A stretch of 64,000 nucleotides of DNA from Pirellulales bacterium (GTDB lineage: Bacteria; Planctomycetota; Planctomycetia; Pirellulales; JALHPA01): the NCBI GenBank assembly GCA_033762255.1, contig JANRLT010000065.1, positions 62,001-126,000 on the forward strand, written 5' to 3'. The notes beneath the pieces were generated by a model. The model searched no databases. It had not been told where the DNA came from and worked only from the letters and a program-made list of their open reading frames with translations. Of this stretch, positions 26,775 to 35,273 are shown one piece after another; positions within the stretch are counted from its first letter, which is position 1; each line of letters begins with the position of its first letter. The position numbers and the translations under genes are program-made.

Positions 26775-28532
26775 ATGGGCCAGGGCGTGGCGAACTGCGG
26801 GAAAATTTACCCAACGGGGCTTTGTCGTACTCCTGTTGCGAAAGACACGCTCCAGCGAATGTTGGCAGTGGGGTGTGTCAGTCTGCTGTATTTGCTGCTT
26901 GGCTGCGCCAGTGCATTTGCTCAAGATCCGCCGGTCGATGAGCTACCAAAGAAAATTTCCGTTGCGGCCCTGCGTTACCAGCAAGATATCCAAAAACTGC
27001 TGACCCAAAGCCAATCAGCCCCTTCCCCGGTAACAGAGGCCCAACAACCAGAACTGGCGGCGCTGCGGCGGCAATGGGAAACCTGGTTGCCAGGGTCCGA
27101 TCCCGATCGTTTGCATATTTCGATCATCCCTACGCTGGACATGCGGGAGTCTGGCGCAGACATCCCCCACCAAACCAGCCCGGCGCATGACCGGCCACAA
27201 ACGGCCGACATTGAACAATGGCGCGCCGCCTGGCGGCGTTTACGCAGCGAGCGCGCGCGGGAATTGGTGGCGTTGGCACGGGAGGCCGCCACCCAAGAAC
27301 GCGTCACGCTGGCATGGGAACTCTTGCGGCAGGCTTTACGCGAAGACCCCGCCGAACCGCTGGCCAGATTGATCCTGGGGTATGAGCGGATCAGTTCTCC
27401 CGCCGGTGTTGGCTGGGCCAGGCCGGCCGTGGCCGCCAAGCTGCGCGCGGGGCTGGTCTGGCGGCCGGAATATGGCTGGCTCTCCGCGGCGGACCATGAC
27501 CGTTATAACGCGGGAGAACGCCGACACCGGGGCCAATGGATCAGCGCGCAGCGCGACGCCCAACTGCATGCGACCATTCAGACCGGCTGGAAATGCGAGC
27601 ACGCCCATTTTATCGTCACAACCAATCACAGTCTGGCGGAGGGGGCGCGATTATCACAAAAGCTAGAGGAGTTGTGGGAGGTCTGGCAGCATGTGTGGGT
27701 GGCGTATTATTTAACCCCGCGGGAACTGCGGCAGCGGTTCACCCTGGCCGACACCTTGTTAAAAACTTGGGAAAAATCCCCCCCCGGTGCACAAAACGCC
27801 CAGGTTGAAGGGGCATTGCGTCCGTTACCCTGCGAAAGCAAACGGTTTGCCGTGGCGCTCTTTGCCGCCCGGGACGAATACAATGCGACACTCCGCACGG
27901 CCCAGCCACAAATAGAGCAGACCCTGGGGATTTATTTTGCATCGACGAAAGTGGCATATTTTTTCGCGGGGGCGGATCAAGACCCCGGCACCATCTGGCA
28001 CGAGGCGACACATCAGCTCTTTCAGGAAACCCGCGCGACTTCCAAGGAGGCGGGAGCGCTCGCGAATTTTTGGCTCATCGAAGGCGTCGCCTGTTATATG
28101 GAAACCCTGGCGCATACCGGGGAGCACTGGTCCGTGGGAGGAGGCGATGCCCCGCGCGTCTTGGCGGCCAGGTATCGCACGTTGCGCGGGGATGGCTATG
28201 TTCCGCTGGCGGAACTCAGCGGCATGGGCATGCGGGAGTTGCAGCGCGATCCGCGGCTTGCTCAAATTTACAGCCAAACCGCGGGGTTGACGCAATTTTT
28301 TATTCATGGCGCGGAGGGTCGTTATCGAGAGGGCTTGATCCGCCTGGTGGAAGACGTTTATAGCAACCGCGCGGCGGTTACCGCGCGTAAATCATCCCCG
28401 GCGGGCAGCGCGGAGAATCCAGGCGCCGCGGCATTATCGCAGGCATTGCAAAGCCCGTTAGACATAGTTGACAGTCAATATCGCGCCTACTTGCAGAGCC
28501 TGGGGCCGATCCCCAACCTGACAAATGAATAA
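26775..28532 (+). CDS. Secreted zinc metallopeptidase-like protein (DUF1570-type, HEATH motif)
   Basis: A 585-aa protein. A hydrophobic signal (LAVGCVSLLYLLLGCASAFAQ) lies at ~30-50; the LLGC inside it could be a lipobox. The start could equally be ATG 26859, which places the signal at the very N-terminus. The middle is a helical, Arg-rich region. The C-terminal half has the gluzincin pattern IWHEATHQLFQE (H409, E410, H413) with a third ligand E436 in WLIEGVACYME, 23 residues after the last His. This fits DUF1570/peptidase-MA-like proteins common in planctomycetes. The next gene overlaps it by 8 bp and encodes a second protein with the same active-site plan. Confidence 0.78.
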   Translation: MGQGVANCGKIYPTGLCRTPVAKDTLQRMLAVGCVSLLYLLLGCASAFAQDPPVDELPKKISVAALRYQQDIQKLLTQSQSAPSPVTEAQQPELAALRRQWETWLPGSDPDRLHISIIPTLDMRESGADIPHQTSPAHDRPQTADIEQWRAAWRRLRSERARELVALAREAATQERVTLAWELLRQALREDPAEPLARLILGYERISSPAGVGWARPAVAAKLRAGLVWRPEYGWLSAADHDRYNAGERRHRGQWISAQRDAQLHATIQTGWKCEHAHFIVTTNHSLAEGARLSQKLEELWEVWQHVWVAYYLTPRELRQRFTLADTLLKTWEKSPPGAQNAQVEGALRPLPCESKRFAVALFAARDEYNATLRTAQPQIEQTLGIYFASTKVAYFFAGADQDPGTIWHEATHQLFQETRATSKEAGALANFWLIEGVACYMETLAHTGEHWSVGGGDAPRVLAARYRTLRGDGYVPLAELSGMGMRELQRDPRLAQIYSQTAGLTQFFIHGAEGRYREGLIRLVEDVYSNRAAVTARKSSPAGSAENPGAAALSQALQSPLDIVDSQYRAYLQSLGPIPNLTNE

Positions 28533-29961
28533 GCCGTGGCCCATTCACAGCCGGGTCAAGCCGACTCCGGGGGACTTTTTTTTCATGCCCTTACACGCTG
28601 TCCCAACTCGATACCGGGTGCGCATGATCGTGGCGTTATGCCGTGCTTTGCTGTGCGCCCCGCTGTTGACCCTGGCGTTGACCGCCAGTCCCGCCGCCGA
28701 GCTGCGCCCGCTGGACCTTAGCCAGGCGCGGGCGCATGGCATTCGCGAACTTCGCGGCCAGCATATCGTGCTCTTGACGGATGTTCCCTCGCTCCCCGTG
28801 GTGGATGAGCTTCCAGCGGTGTTTGACGCGTTTGTGCCGCAGTTGTGCGAATATTTTGCCGTGCCGGCGGAACGCGTGCGCAACTGGCAAATTCGCGTCT
28901 TTCTGATGGAAAATCGCCAACTGTTTGCTGACTGCGGTCTGTTACCCGATAATCTGCCGCAGTTCGAAAACGGCTACGCCATCAATGGCGAAGCGTACTT
29001 TGTGCAACAAACCAGCGATTACTATCGGCGGCATTTATTACTGCACGAAGGAACGCATCTCTTTCAGTTTGATATCGCGCGGATCAACAGTCCCCCCTGG
29101 TATACCGAAGGTGTCGCCGAATTATTGGCCACCCATCTGTGGGAAGATGATCAACTGCGGGGAAAATACTTTCCCCGGGACGCCCGGGAACTTTCTAAAT
29201 GGGGCCGCATCGAAATGGTCCAAGAAGAATTGGCCCGCGACCGCGGCCTTTCCTGGGCGGAGCTGCAAAACTTTCAGTCCCGTGATTTTGGACGAAATTC
29301 CTCTTACGGTTGGGCGTGGCATGTGGCCGCCGTTTTGGACAATCACCCGCGCTATCAGCGGCTATTTCGCAAATTTCACACCGCCGCGCAAAACCGCGAT
29401 TTTGCCGCGACCTGGAAATCGGCTTTTGAGAAGTGGGAACCGCAGTTGGCGGCGGATATGCAAATTTTTACCCGTGACGCCGTCTACCAATACGACTGGC
29501 AACGGACGGCCGTCGAATTCAAACCCGGACGCTCCTTTCCCGCGGGCAAGCGCCGCGCGACAGTCACCGTGCGGGCGGATGCGGGTTGGCAAAACTCCGG
29601 CGTGATATTGGAGCAAGGCCAAAGTTATCAGATTAACGCCGAAGGAGAATTCATCCTCCGGACCGTCGAGCCAAAATGGACCGCGCGGGCTAACGGGATC
29701 ACCATTCAGTATCATCATGGGCGTCCCCTGGGGGAACTGCAGGGGGCGATATGGAATGATTCGGCACGGCAGCCAGCATCGGAAGCCGTCGGGGCTCACC
29801 CCCTGACGTTTTTGACCCCCATGTCGATAGGCGAACGGGCCACATTGATCGCGCCGCGGGGGGGGACGCTGTTTTTTAAGCTTAACGATTCGGCGGCGGA
29901 ACTGGCGGACAATAGCGGCGGGGTGCAGGTGGAAATTCGCCGCGAAACACCGGCTCCGTAG
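28525..29961 (+). CDS. Second secreted zinc metallopeptidase-like protein (HEGTH motif)
   Basis: A 478-aa protein. A signal-like helix (IVALCRALLCAPLLTLALTA, ~35-54) ends at AAE. The gluzincin motif is LLLHEGTHLFQF (H174, E175, H178) with E195 in WYTEGVAELLATH. After the protease-like region, a C-terminal ~130-residue domain (RRATVTVRADAGWQNSGV, YQINAEGEFIL) looks beta-rich and may bind a ligand. ATG 28525 overlaps the stop of the previous gene by 8 bp; an internal ATG (MPLHAVPTR, residue 21) is an alternative. Spacing between the third ligand and HExxH differs from the upstream paralogue, so the two may have different substrates. Confidence 0.78.
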   Translation: MNKPWPIHSRVKPTPGDFFFMPLHAVPTRYRVRMIVALCRALLCAPLLTLALTASPAAELRPLDLSQARAHGIRELRGQHIVLLTDVPSLPVVDELPAVFDAFVPQLCEYFAVPAERVRNWQIRVFLMENRQLFADCGLLPDNLPQFENGYAINGEAYFVQQTSDYYRRHLLLHEGTHLFQFDIARINSPPWYTEGVAELLATHLWEDDQLRGKYFPRDARELSKWGRIEMVQEELARDRGLSWAELQNFQSRDFGRNSSYGWAWHVAAVLDNHPRYQRLFRKFHTAAQNRDFAATWKSAFEKWEPQLAADMQIFTRDAVYQYDWQRTAVEFKPGRSFPAGKRRATVTVRADAGWQNSGVILEQGQSYQINAEGEFILRTVEPKWTARANGITIQYHHGRPLGELQGAIWNDSARQPASEAVGAHPLTFLTPMSIGERATLIAPRGGTLFFKLNDSAAELADNSGGVQVEIRRETPAP

Positions 29962-30298
29962 CGGTGGTGGAGACGCCCCGCGCCGGACAGCGGAGCAACA
30001 GCCGCCAAAAACTTGATTAGTATTGCCAAAAATCACGCTAGCGGCCCTGGAAATCGCGGCAAAACCGGGCCTTTATAACGATTATACCGGGACAATTGCC
30101 CCCTTTTTTGCGTTTCTGGACGGGAACAGCGACCCAACTCTTGCAGCCACCGCCCGGCCAGTTAGATTCAAGGTTATGCCCCCGTGGGCCGTCAAGGAGC
30201 AATGACTGATTTCGCCGTTGGACGCGGTGAAATAACCCCGGAAATGATGTTCCGACACGCCCGCGGATACCAGAGCGCTTTTTGCCTTTTGTAAAGTT
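29962..30298. other. Spacer downstream of the metallopeptidase pair
   Basis: A 337-bp gap. It contains an imperfect hairpin ATTTCGCCG...CGGTGAAAT at 30209-30233. A 60-residue frame at 30023-30205 is open, but has no RBS or recognisable features, and I do not call it. Confidence 0.4.
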
Positions 30299-30886
30299 AT
30301 GGCCGACACCCACGATCAGCACGCCCGCGAGTCTGTTTCCCAGGAAATTGATCATTTGCTGCGCAACGCCGAACTGCGCAACCAATTGGAACCGTATTTG
30401 GATGATTCCATCTCGTGGATCAACCGCGAGCAGGTTCCCACTCCCTTGGAAAATGAATTTTTAGAATCGATGTTGGCCTGGGAGCGCGCGCCGATTGTTC
30501 CCATTGCGCAGTGGTACTCTCCGCCGTTGGAATTGCCCCCTCCGGAGGCGCTGGATGACGCCACCTTGCACGAGCGGCTGTGGCAGACGATCCATCAGTT
30601 GTTTAGCAAGCGGATCGTTTTGGATTTTACCGATCACTTATCCGACCGCGAATTGTACTGCGTGATCTACCGAGATATATTGCCATCCGAAGAAAAAAAG
30701 CTAGACGGACATGGCTCTTATTTGCATTGGGATTGTTCCGACATGGGGGACTCCGCCGAGACATGGCTGACCTACTATGCTAGCGAAGAGGACCGCCGCC
30801 GTTGGGCCGAGGAATTTGGCGATGAGTTGCCTCCCGTCGCGATTCCCCCCCACCCCCGCGATTTACCTCATGAACCGTATGCGTAG
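30299..30886 (+). CDS. Conserved hypothetical protein (195 aa)
   Basis: A soluble acidic protein without signal peptide or TM segment. Visible features: N-terminal helix (RESVSQEIDHLLRNAEL), a Pro-rich middle (YSPPLELPPPEALDD), an aromatic LYCVIYRDILPSEEKK block, and a C-terminal acidic region with HWDCSDMGD and YYASEEDRRRWAEEF. I recognise no domain; the composition and context suggest a planctomycete-specific family. It stands alone between the peptidase pair and the glycosyltransferase. Confidence 0.7.
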   Translation: MADTHDQHARESVSQEIDHLLRNAELRNQLEPYLDDSISWINREQVPTPLENEFLESMLAWERAPIVPIAQWYSPPLELPPPEALDDATLHERLWQTIHQLFSKRIVLDFTDHLSDRELYCVIYRDILPSEEKKLDGHGSYLHWDCSDMGDSAETWLTYYASEEDRRRWAEEFGDELPPVAIPPHPRDLPHEPYA

Positions 30887-31117
30887 CCTGGGAAGGTTGG
30901 CGGCTTTTTTTACCGCCAGCCGCCGCTGCTATCGGCAAAACACAATAGTGGCCGCCGGGATGGGTGGCGGAGCACGGTTTTTCATCAAGTTGACTCCGCG
31001 GCAGGCACGTCTAGAATGCTAACTATCCGCTAGTCGCTGGCGGATGTGTCCAACCGTCACTCGGCCGCTTTACGCTAAATTCTTGTAATTATTGCTGTTC
31101 CCCAGCGCGCTAAAAAT

Positions 31118-32101
31118 ATGCTACCCGTCCCCCAGGATTCCGCGATCTTGCCCGAAATGCAGCGCACCTTGATTTTAGAGCGCGCCTTGGTCGCCCTCCC
31201 CGTGTATAACGAAGTCGCGCATGTGACCGGTGTGTTGGACGAAGTCCGCCGCTTTGCCCCCCAAGTGCTCGTGGTAAATGACGGTTCGGTCGATGGGACG
31301 GCGGAATTGCTGGCTAACAGACGGGATGTGGCGGTGGTGACCCATCCCCGTAATCTGGGTTATGGGGCCGCGTTGCGGTCGGCGTTTGACTATGCCCGGC
31401 AACATGAATTTGAATTTTTGGTGACGGTCGATTGCGACGGCCAGCATCAGCCACGGCTCATTCCCGAATTTGTGCGCGTGCTGGCGGGCTTGCCCACGGT
31501 CGAACTTCCCTTTACGCCCGCGCGGTCCCCGGACCCCAGGCCTATTGATCTGGTATCCGGCAGCCGCTATCTCAAGATTTTTGACGGTGATAGCCATCCC
31601 CCCGTCGAACGCCGCCGCATCAATGTGCAAATCACCGCCGAGCTAAATGACCGCCTGGGATTGCGATTGACCGACGCGTTTTGCGGTTTTAAGGGATATC
31701 GCGTGGCGGCGCTGGCCCAGGTGCCGGTAACCGAACCGGGCTACGCGATGCCGCTGGAATTTTGGGTGCGGGCCGCGGCCGCCGGCCTGCGGATTGAGGA
31801 ACTTCCCGTGCCGCTGATTTACCTGGAAGAAGCCCGTTCCTTTGGGGGCGCGCTGGATGATTCGCTCAAGCGTCTAGCGTATTACCAGGATGTGATCGAG
31901 CGGGCCTTTGCCGCGACGCGCCTCTCCCGCGCGAGGGAAACTAGCGTCGCGGCCAATGCTGGCGCGGGCGTCCCTTTCCCACCTGCCCACGGGGCATCCC
32001 GGACCGCCCCCGCCGTCGAAATGACTCATCAACCGCACTCCCTGATTCCTTCCGCGGTCATGCCAGCTCCCCGCCAGGCCTGCGGAGATGCCGCCGAATG
32101 A
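31118..32101 (+). CDS. Family 2 glycosyltransferase (DPM1-like)
   Basis: A 327-aa GT-A fold enzyme. Motifs: VALPVYNEVAHV, VVNDGSVDGT (nucleotide-sugar site), RNLGYGAALRSAFDYA, VDCDGQHQP (DXD-type metal site) and, toward the end, FCGFKGYRVAAL and MPLEFWVRAAAAGLRIEELPV. This pattern fits polyprenyl-phosphate or dolichol-phosphate mannosyl/glucosyltransferases without C-terminal TM helices. The last ~50 residues are low complexity. The next gene starts within its stop codon (ATGA), so the two are co-translated. The acceptor is unknown. Confidence 0.88.
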   Translation: MLPVPQDSAILPEMQRTLILERALVALPVYNEVAHVTGVLDEVRRFAPQVLVVNDGSVDGTAELLANRRDVAVVTHPRNLGYGAALRSAFDYARQHEFEFLVTVDCDGQHQPRLIPEFVRVLAGLPTVELPFTPARSPDPRPIDLVSGSRYLKIFDGDSHPPVERRRINVQITAELNDRLGLRLTDAFCGFKGYRVAALAQVPVTEPGYAMPLEFWVRAAAAGLRIEELPVPLIYLEEARSFGGALDDSLKRLAYYQDVIERAFAATRLSRARETSVAANAGAGVPFPPAHGASRTAPAVEMTHQPHSLIPSAVMPAPRQACGDAAE

Positions 32102-33990
32102 TGCAGCTTTCTTCCACGTTGCCCACCCCCCTGGATCAGCAAGTTCCCGTGAGTCAAACCAACTGGACAACCCCCCGCGCGGATGGAGCCCAGTTGGTGG
32201 ATCCGGAGATCGCGGCGTGGCTGCATCTGGCCGCGGCCAATCGGGCGGAATTTGACTATTTGGATTACGATGCGCAGGGGCGCAGCCTCAGGGAACTATC
32301 CGCGCAGGCCCGCTATGAGGTGCTTCAGGCGGCGCTGGCCGCCACGCGGCAGTATCGTGATTATTCCTCGCCGCTAGCGGCTTTCCCGTCGGACCGGATG
32401 GCCGAGATCACAACCTATGTCGCGGGGCATCAGCCAGAGCTGTTTCATCCCGGCGTCTGGCTCAAAAATGGCTGCTTGTCCCGCGCGGCGCAGATTGAAA
32501 CCGCACGGCACTCCCGCGCCACCCTGCAACGATTGCACCTCAAAGCCCGGTTGGCGGACATGGCGGAGCAAGCTCCTTTCCCGCAAACGGAACGCCACGG
32601 GGAACAGGCCATCACGGCCAGCCTTCCGCCGCATCTGTTGCCGCTCATCGATGCCCAGCAAGCGGATCCGCCCGCCGCGCCGTGCGCCGTGGCGTTAAAC
32701 ATGGTCGTGGACACCGACTTGCTCAAATCCGCGGCGATTCGCGTCCCCGCAGCCAGCGGTTGGCCCCACTCCAGCACCGCCAATGGCCAACAGTCCGCAC
32801 GCGATCAAATCAATTCCTCTGTGCAAATTCCCCATTCGCTCCCCGTGACCTTGGACGGCGGTCCCGCCCAAGTCCCCTGGGAATTGCGACTGGTAGCGGA
32901 TCATGAACTACTGGCCAGTTGGCCGCAACGGATGTTGACGGTGGCCTGGCCCGGAGCGAGCGCGGGCTGTTGGCGGGAATATTGGCCCTTGGTGGTGGAA
33001 CGAGCGCGGGCGACCGGCAATCTGGGCCTGGCATTGTCGCAGGCGCGGCATCAATACGAGGCGAACTTTGGCTGGCAAACACTAGAGCTGCCCCTCAGCC
33101 AGATGCAACAGCTCCCGGCGGTGCGCTGGCTGTTGTTGCATTTGTTGGCCAATTTGCCCCGACTCAGCGAAGTGTATAACGCCGCGATCACGGAATACCG
33201 CCAGCGACATGGCTTGCGCAGCACGGCGCATCCAGCGCCGCTGCTGGAGAATCAGGGAGAATGGCTCGAAGCACCCTTCTGGGTCTGGAGCGCGGCGGCT
33301 CCCCGTCGGCGGCGGGTCTTTGCCCGCTGGAAAAACGACCAGTTGCAATTGACCGACCAGGGGGACTTTTTTGCCAGTTTGCCTTGCACGCCCGGACTCC
33401 CCCTGGACGAGGCCATCGCCGCTTGGAACGCGCTCGAGGAGCGCGGCTATTGCCTGCGGACCAAGGCCCTGCTGACCACGCTACTTTCCCGGACGTTGTT
33501 GGCGGATTTGTTTGTGCATGGAATCGGCGGCGCAAAGTACGACCAGGTCACCGACCGTATCATTAGCGAATTTTTTGGCTGGCCCGCGCCGCGGTTCGCG
33601 GTGGTTACCGGGACCTTGCGTTGGCCGCAAACGGATTTGCACTATCAACGCGGGGAAGAATTGCGGCTGCGGGCGGGGCTACGCGCGTTGACGTATCAAC
33701 CCGAGCGATTTTTATGCGAGGCCAGCGAACCCGCCGTGCTGTCAACGATTCAGGCAAAGGCCGCGGCCGTCGCCCTGCCAAAAATTCCCCGCCAGGGCAA
33801 ACCCCGCCAGCAGGCCATCGCGCGGGCCAATGCCGCCCTGCAGCCGGCGGTGGAGCCTTTACGCGCGCAATGGCAAGCACAACTGGTTCAACTGGAACAA
33901 CAAAAGCGCATGGATCAAATTTTCGCTAGTCGTGAGTTAGCCTTTCCCCTGCATCCCAGCGAACGGCTGCGCGGGTTTTGGACCGGCTAG
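32098..33990 (+). CDS. Unknown 630-aa protein coupled to the glycosyltransferase
   Basis: A soluble 630-aa protein with no signal peptide or TM helix. The N-terminal third has YVAGHQPELFHPGVWLKN (~102-119), the C-terminal part LFVHGIGGAKYDQVTD followed by IISEFFGWPAPRFAVVTGT. The GHQPELFHPGVW element is faintly like the GQQ-GLFTGP nucleotide-like loop of the BshC cysteine ligase family, but the match is too short for an assignment. The C-terminal ~120 residues are helical and Gln/Ala-rich with a coiled-coil look. ATG 32098 overlaps the glycosyltransferase stop (ATGA), and a second Met follows immediately. Function unknown; probably works with the GT2. Confidence 0.75.
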   Translation: MMQLSSTLPTPLDQQVPVSQTNWTTPRADGAQLVDPEIAAWLHLAAANRAEFDYLDYDAQGRSLRELSAQARYEVLQAALAATRQYRDYSSPLAAFPSDRMAEITTYVAGHQPELFHPGVWLKNGCLSRAAQIETARHSRATLQRLHLKARLADMAEQAPFPQTERHGEQAITASLPPHLLPLIDAQQADPPAAPCAVALNMVVDTDLLKSAAIRVPAASGWPHSSTANGQQSARDQINSSVQIPHSLPVTLDGGPAQVPWELRLVADHELLASWPQRMLTVAWPGASAGCWREYWPLVVERARATGNLGLALSQARHQYEANFGWQTLELPLSQMQQLPAVRWLLLHLLANLPRLSEVYNAAITEYRQRHGLRSTAHPAPLLENQGEWLEAPFWVWSAAAPRRRRVFARWKNDQLQLTDQGDFFASLPCTPGLPLDEAIAAWNALEERGYCLRTKALLTTLLSRTLLADLFVHGIGGAKYDQVTDRIISEFFGWPAPRFAVVTGTLRWPQTDLHYQRGEELRLRAGLRALTYQPERFLCEASEPAVLSTIQAKAAAVALPKIPRQGKPRQQAIARANAALQPAVEPLRAQWQAQLVQLEQQKRMDQIFASRELAFPLHPSERLRGFWTG

Positions 33991-34024
33991 TTTGGCGACA
34001 ATTTTTTCCCAGGATGATCCAACC

Positions 34025-34771
34025 ATGTCCCCGCAAAAAGTCGCCCTCATCACCGGCGCTGGTAAGGAACGCGTGGGCTGGCATGTCGCCGCCGCCCTGG
34101 GGGAGCGGGGCTATCGCCTGGCGATTCATTACAATTCCTCGGCGGCGGAAGCGGAGCAAACCGTGGCGGACTTTACCGCGCGGGGCTGGACGGCGCGGGC
34201 GTTTGCCGCGGATTTGACCCAAGAGGACGCCACGCGACAAATGACAGCCGACGTCCTGGCGCACTATGGCCGAATAGACGCCCTGGTCACCTGCGCCGCT
34301 ATTTGGCAACGGAAACGGTTGGAGGATGTCACGGCCAACGACGTGCTAACCCACTTTAAGGTTAACACCTTGGGGACCTTTTTGTGCGCTCAGCACGTCG
34401 GCTTGGCCATGGTCGGCCAGGAATCAGGGGGAGCGATTGTCACCATTGGCGATTGGGCGGAGGTCCGCCCGTATCTGGATTACGCGGCGTACTTTCCCTC
34501 CAAAGGCGGAGTCACCGCGTTGACCCGCGCACTGGCGGTTGAACTGGCCGCGCGCAATCCCCGCGTGCGGGTCAATGGCATCTTGCCGGGACCGGTGATG
34601 TTGCCCCCGGACTTGCCCCCCGAGGAGCGAGAAGAGGCGATCGCGGGCACGCTGGTCCGGAGCGAAGGCAATCCCCGGCATATCGCCCTGGCGGTGTTGC
34701 ACTTTTTAGAAAATGACTTTATCACCGGTGTCTGCCTGCCGGTCGATGGGGGGCGGACAATAGCCGGGTAA
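34025..34771 (+). CDS. SDR oxidoreductase of the pteridine-reductase (FolM/PTR1) type
   Basis: A 248-aa Rossmann-fold enzyme. The cofactor loop is LITGAGKERVGWHVAAAL, followed by LAIHYNSSAAEAEQTV, close to the NADPH-binding start of PTR1/FolM. Catalytic residues are D143 (VTIGDWAEVRP), Y156 and K160 (AAYFPSKGG), spaced 13 and 4 residues apart. In ordinary SDRs a Ser stands where D143 is; Asp there is characteristic of pteridine reductases. The C-terminus VNGILPGPVMLP and GVCLPVDGG is standard SDR. ATG 34025 was preferred to an upstream TTG. A dihydropteridine substrate is inferred from the Asp. Confidence 0.85.
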   Translation: MSPQKVALITGAGKERVGWHVAAALGERGYRLAIHYNSSAAEAEQTVADFTARGWTARAFAADLTQEDATRQMTADVLAHYGRIDALVTCAAIWQRKRLEDVTANDVLTHFKVNTLGTFLCAQHVGLAMVGQESGGAIVTIGDWAEVRPYLDYAAYFPSKGGVTALTRALAVELAARNPRVRVNGILPGPVMLPPDLPPEEREEAIAGTLVRSEGNPRHIALAVLHFLENDFITGVCLPVDGGRTIAG

Positions 34772-34845
34772 ATCCGAAGTTGACTTATCTAGCACTGCGC
34801 GGCACCAAGCTATCCAAGGGGGATCTACCTGGCTAACGCGGGGCA

Positions 34846-34943
34846 TAGCAGCCTGTTGAAAAGTATTTGCTGGCACAATTTGTCGAGTTTTAGCGAACCA
34901 AAAACAACCGTGGCTGCGCCTGTATTTTGAAATTCAATAGGCG
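34846..34943. repeat. ~98-bp palindrome-ended repeat unit, copy 1
   Basis: Begins TAGCAGCCTGTTGAAA and ends with TTGAAATTCAATAGG, which is its imperfect inverse. The core GCGAACCAAAAACAAC recurs in copy 2 as ACGAACCAAAAGCAAC. It lies in the spacer after the SDR gene. Small non-coding palindrome-ended units in two diverged direct copies suggest a MITE- or REP-like family. Confidence 0.6.
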
Positions 34944-35009
34944 TCAAAGTAAACTTCGTGCGGTAAGAAATTACTAGCTAATCTGGGTTTTAAAGAAAAG
35001 CAAATGTAC

Positions 35010-35129
35010 CACTAATCCGCACTGATCTTCGCTAATCCAGACAGTACTTCCGAACTAAGCGGAACGTTTAGATCGATTGCGGTGGCAAAACTGTATTCTG
35101 GATTAGTGTCGATTAGCGAGGATTAGTGT
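35010..35129. repeat. Long imperfect inverted repeat of ACTAATCC units
   Basis: Left arm 35010-35044 (CACTAATCCGC...GCTAATCCAGACAG) pairs imperfectly with right arm ~35091-35129 (CTGTATTCTGGATTAGTG...GAGGATTAGTG), loop ~45 bp. Arms are built from variants of CTAATCC/GGATTAG. It lies between the two palindrome-ended units. Confidence 0.55.
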
Positions 35130-35169
35130 TCTTAAAGTTCTTCTTTAAAAACTACTTTTCACCTATAAC

Positions 35170-35270
35170 TAGCAGACTGTCGAGATCATTTGTTAACCCC
35201 ATAGTCGCGCTTTTGACGAACCAAAAGCAACACGATTCGTGCATGCGGTTTGAATTTCAACAGGCCGCTA
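35170..35270. repeat. ~101-bp palindrome-ended repeat unit, copy 2
   Basis: Begins TAGCAGACTGTCGAGA and ends TTTCAACAGGCCGCTA. The right end is the inverse of the left end of copy 1 (16 bp, one mismatch: 34846-34861 versus 35255-35270). The core shares CGAACCAAAA-CAAC with copy 1. The right end abuts the stop of the LRAT-domain gene. Confidence 0.6.
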
Positions 35271-35273
35271 GCG

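Noticed and set aside
30023-30205. 60-residue plus-strand frame in the spacer after the metallopeptidases
   Set aside because: No Shine-Dalgarno, no recognisable composition or domain; likely chance.
30893-30920. GGTTGGCGGC-TTTTTTT-ACCGCCAGCC as a terminator after the 195-aa gene
   Set aside because: The T-run is in the loop and not after the stem, so it does not fit an intrinsic terminator.
32098-33990. Naming the 630-aa protein BshC
   Set aside because: The similarity rests on one short loop; the rest, including the C-terminal motifs, does not match what I know of BshC.
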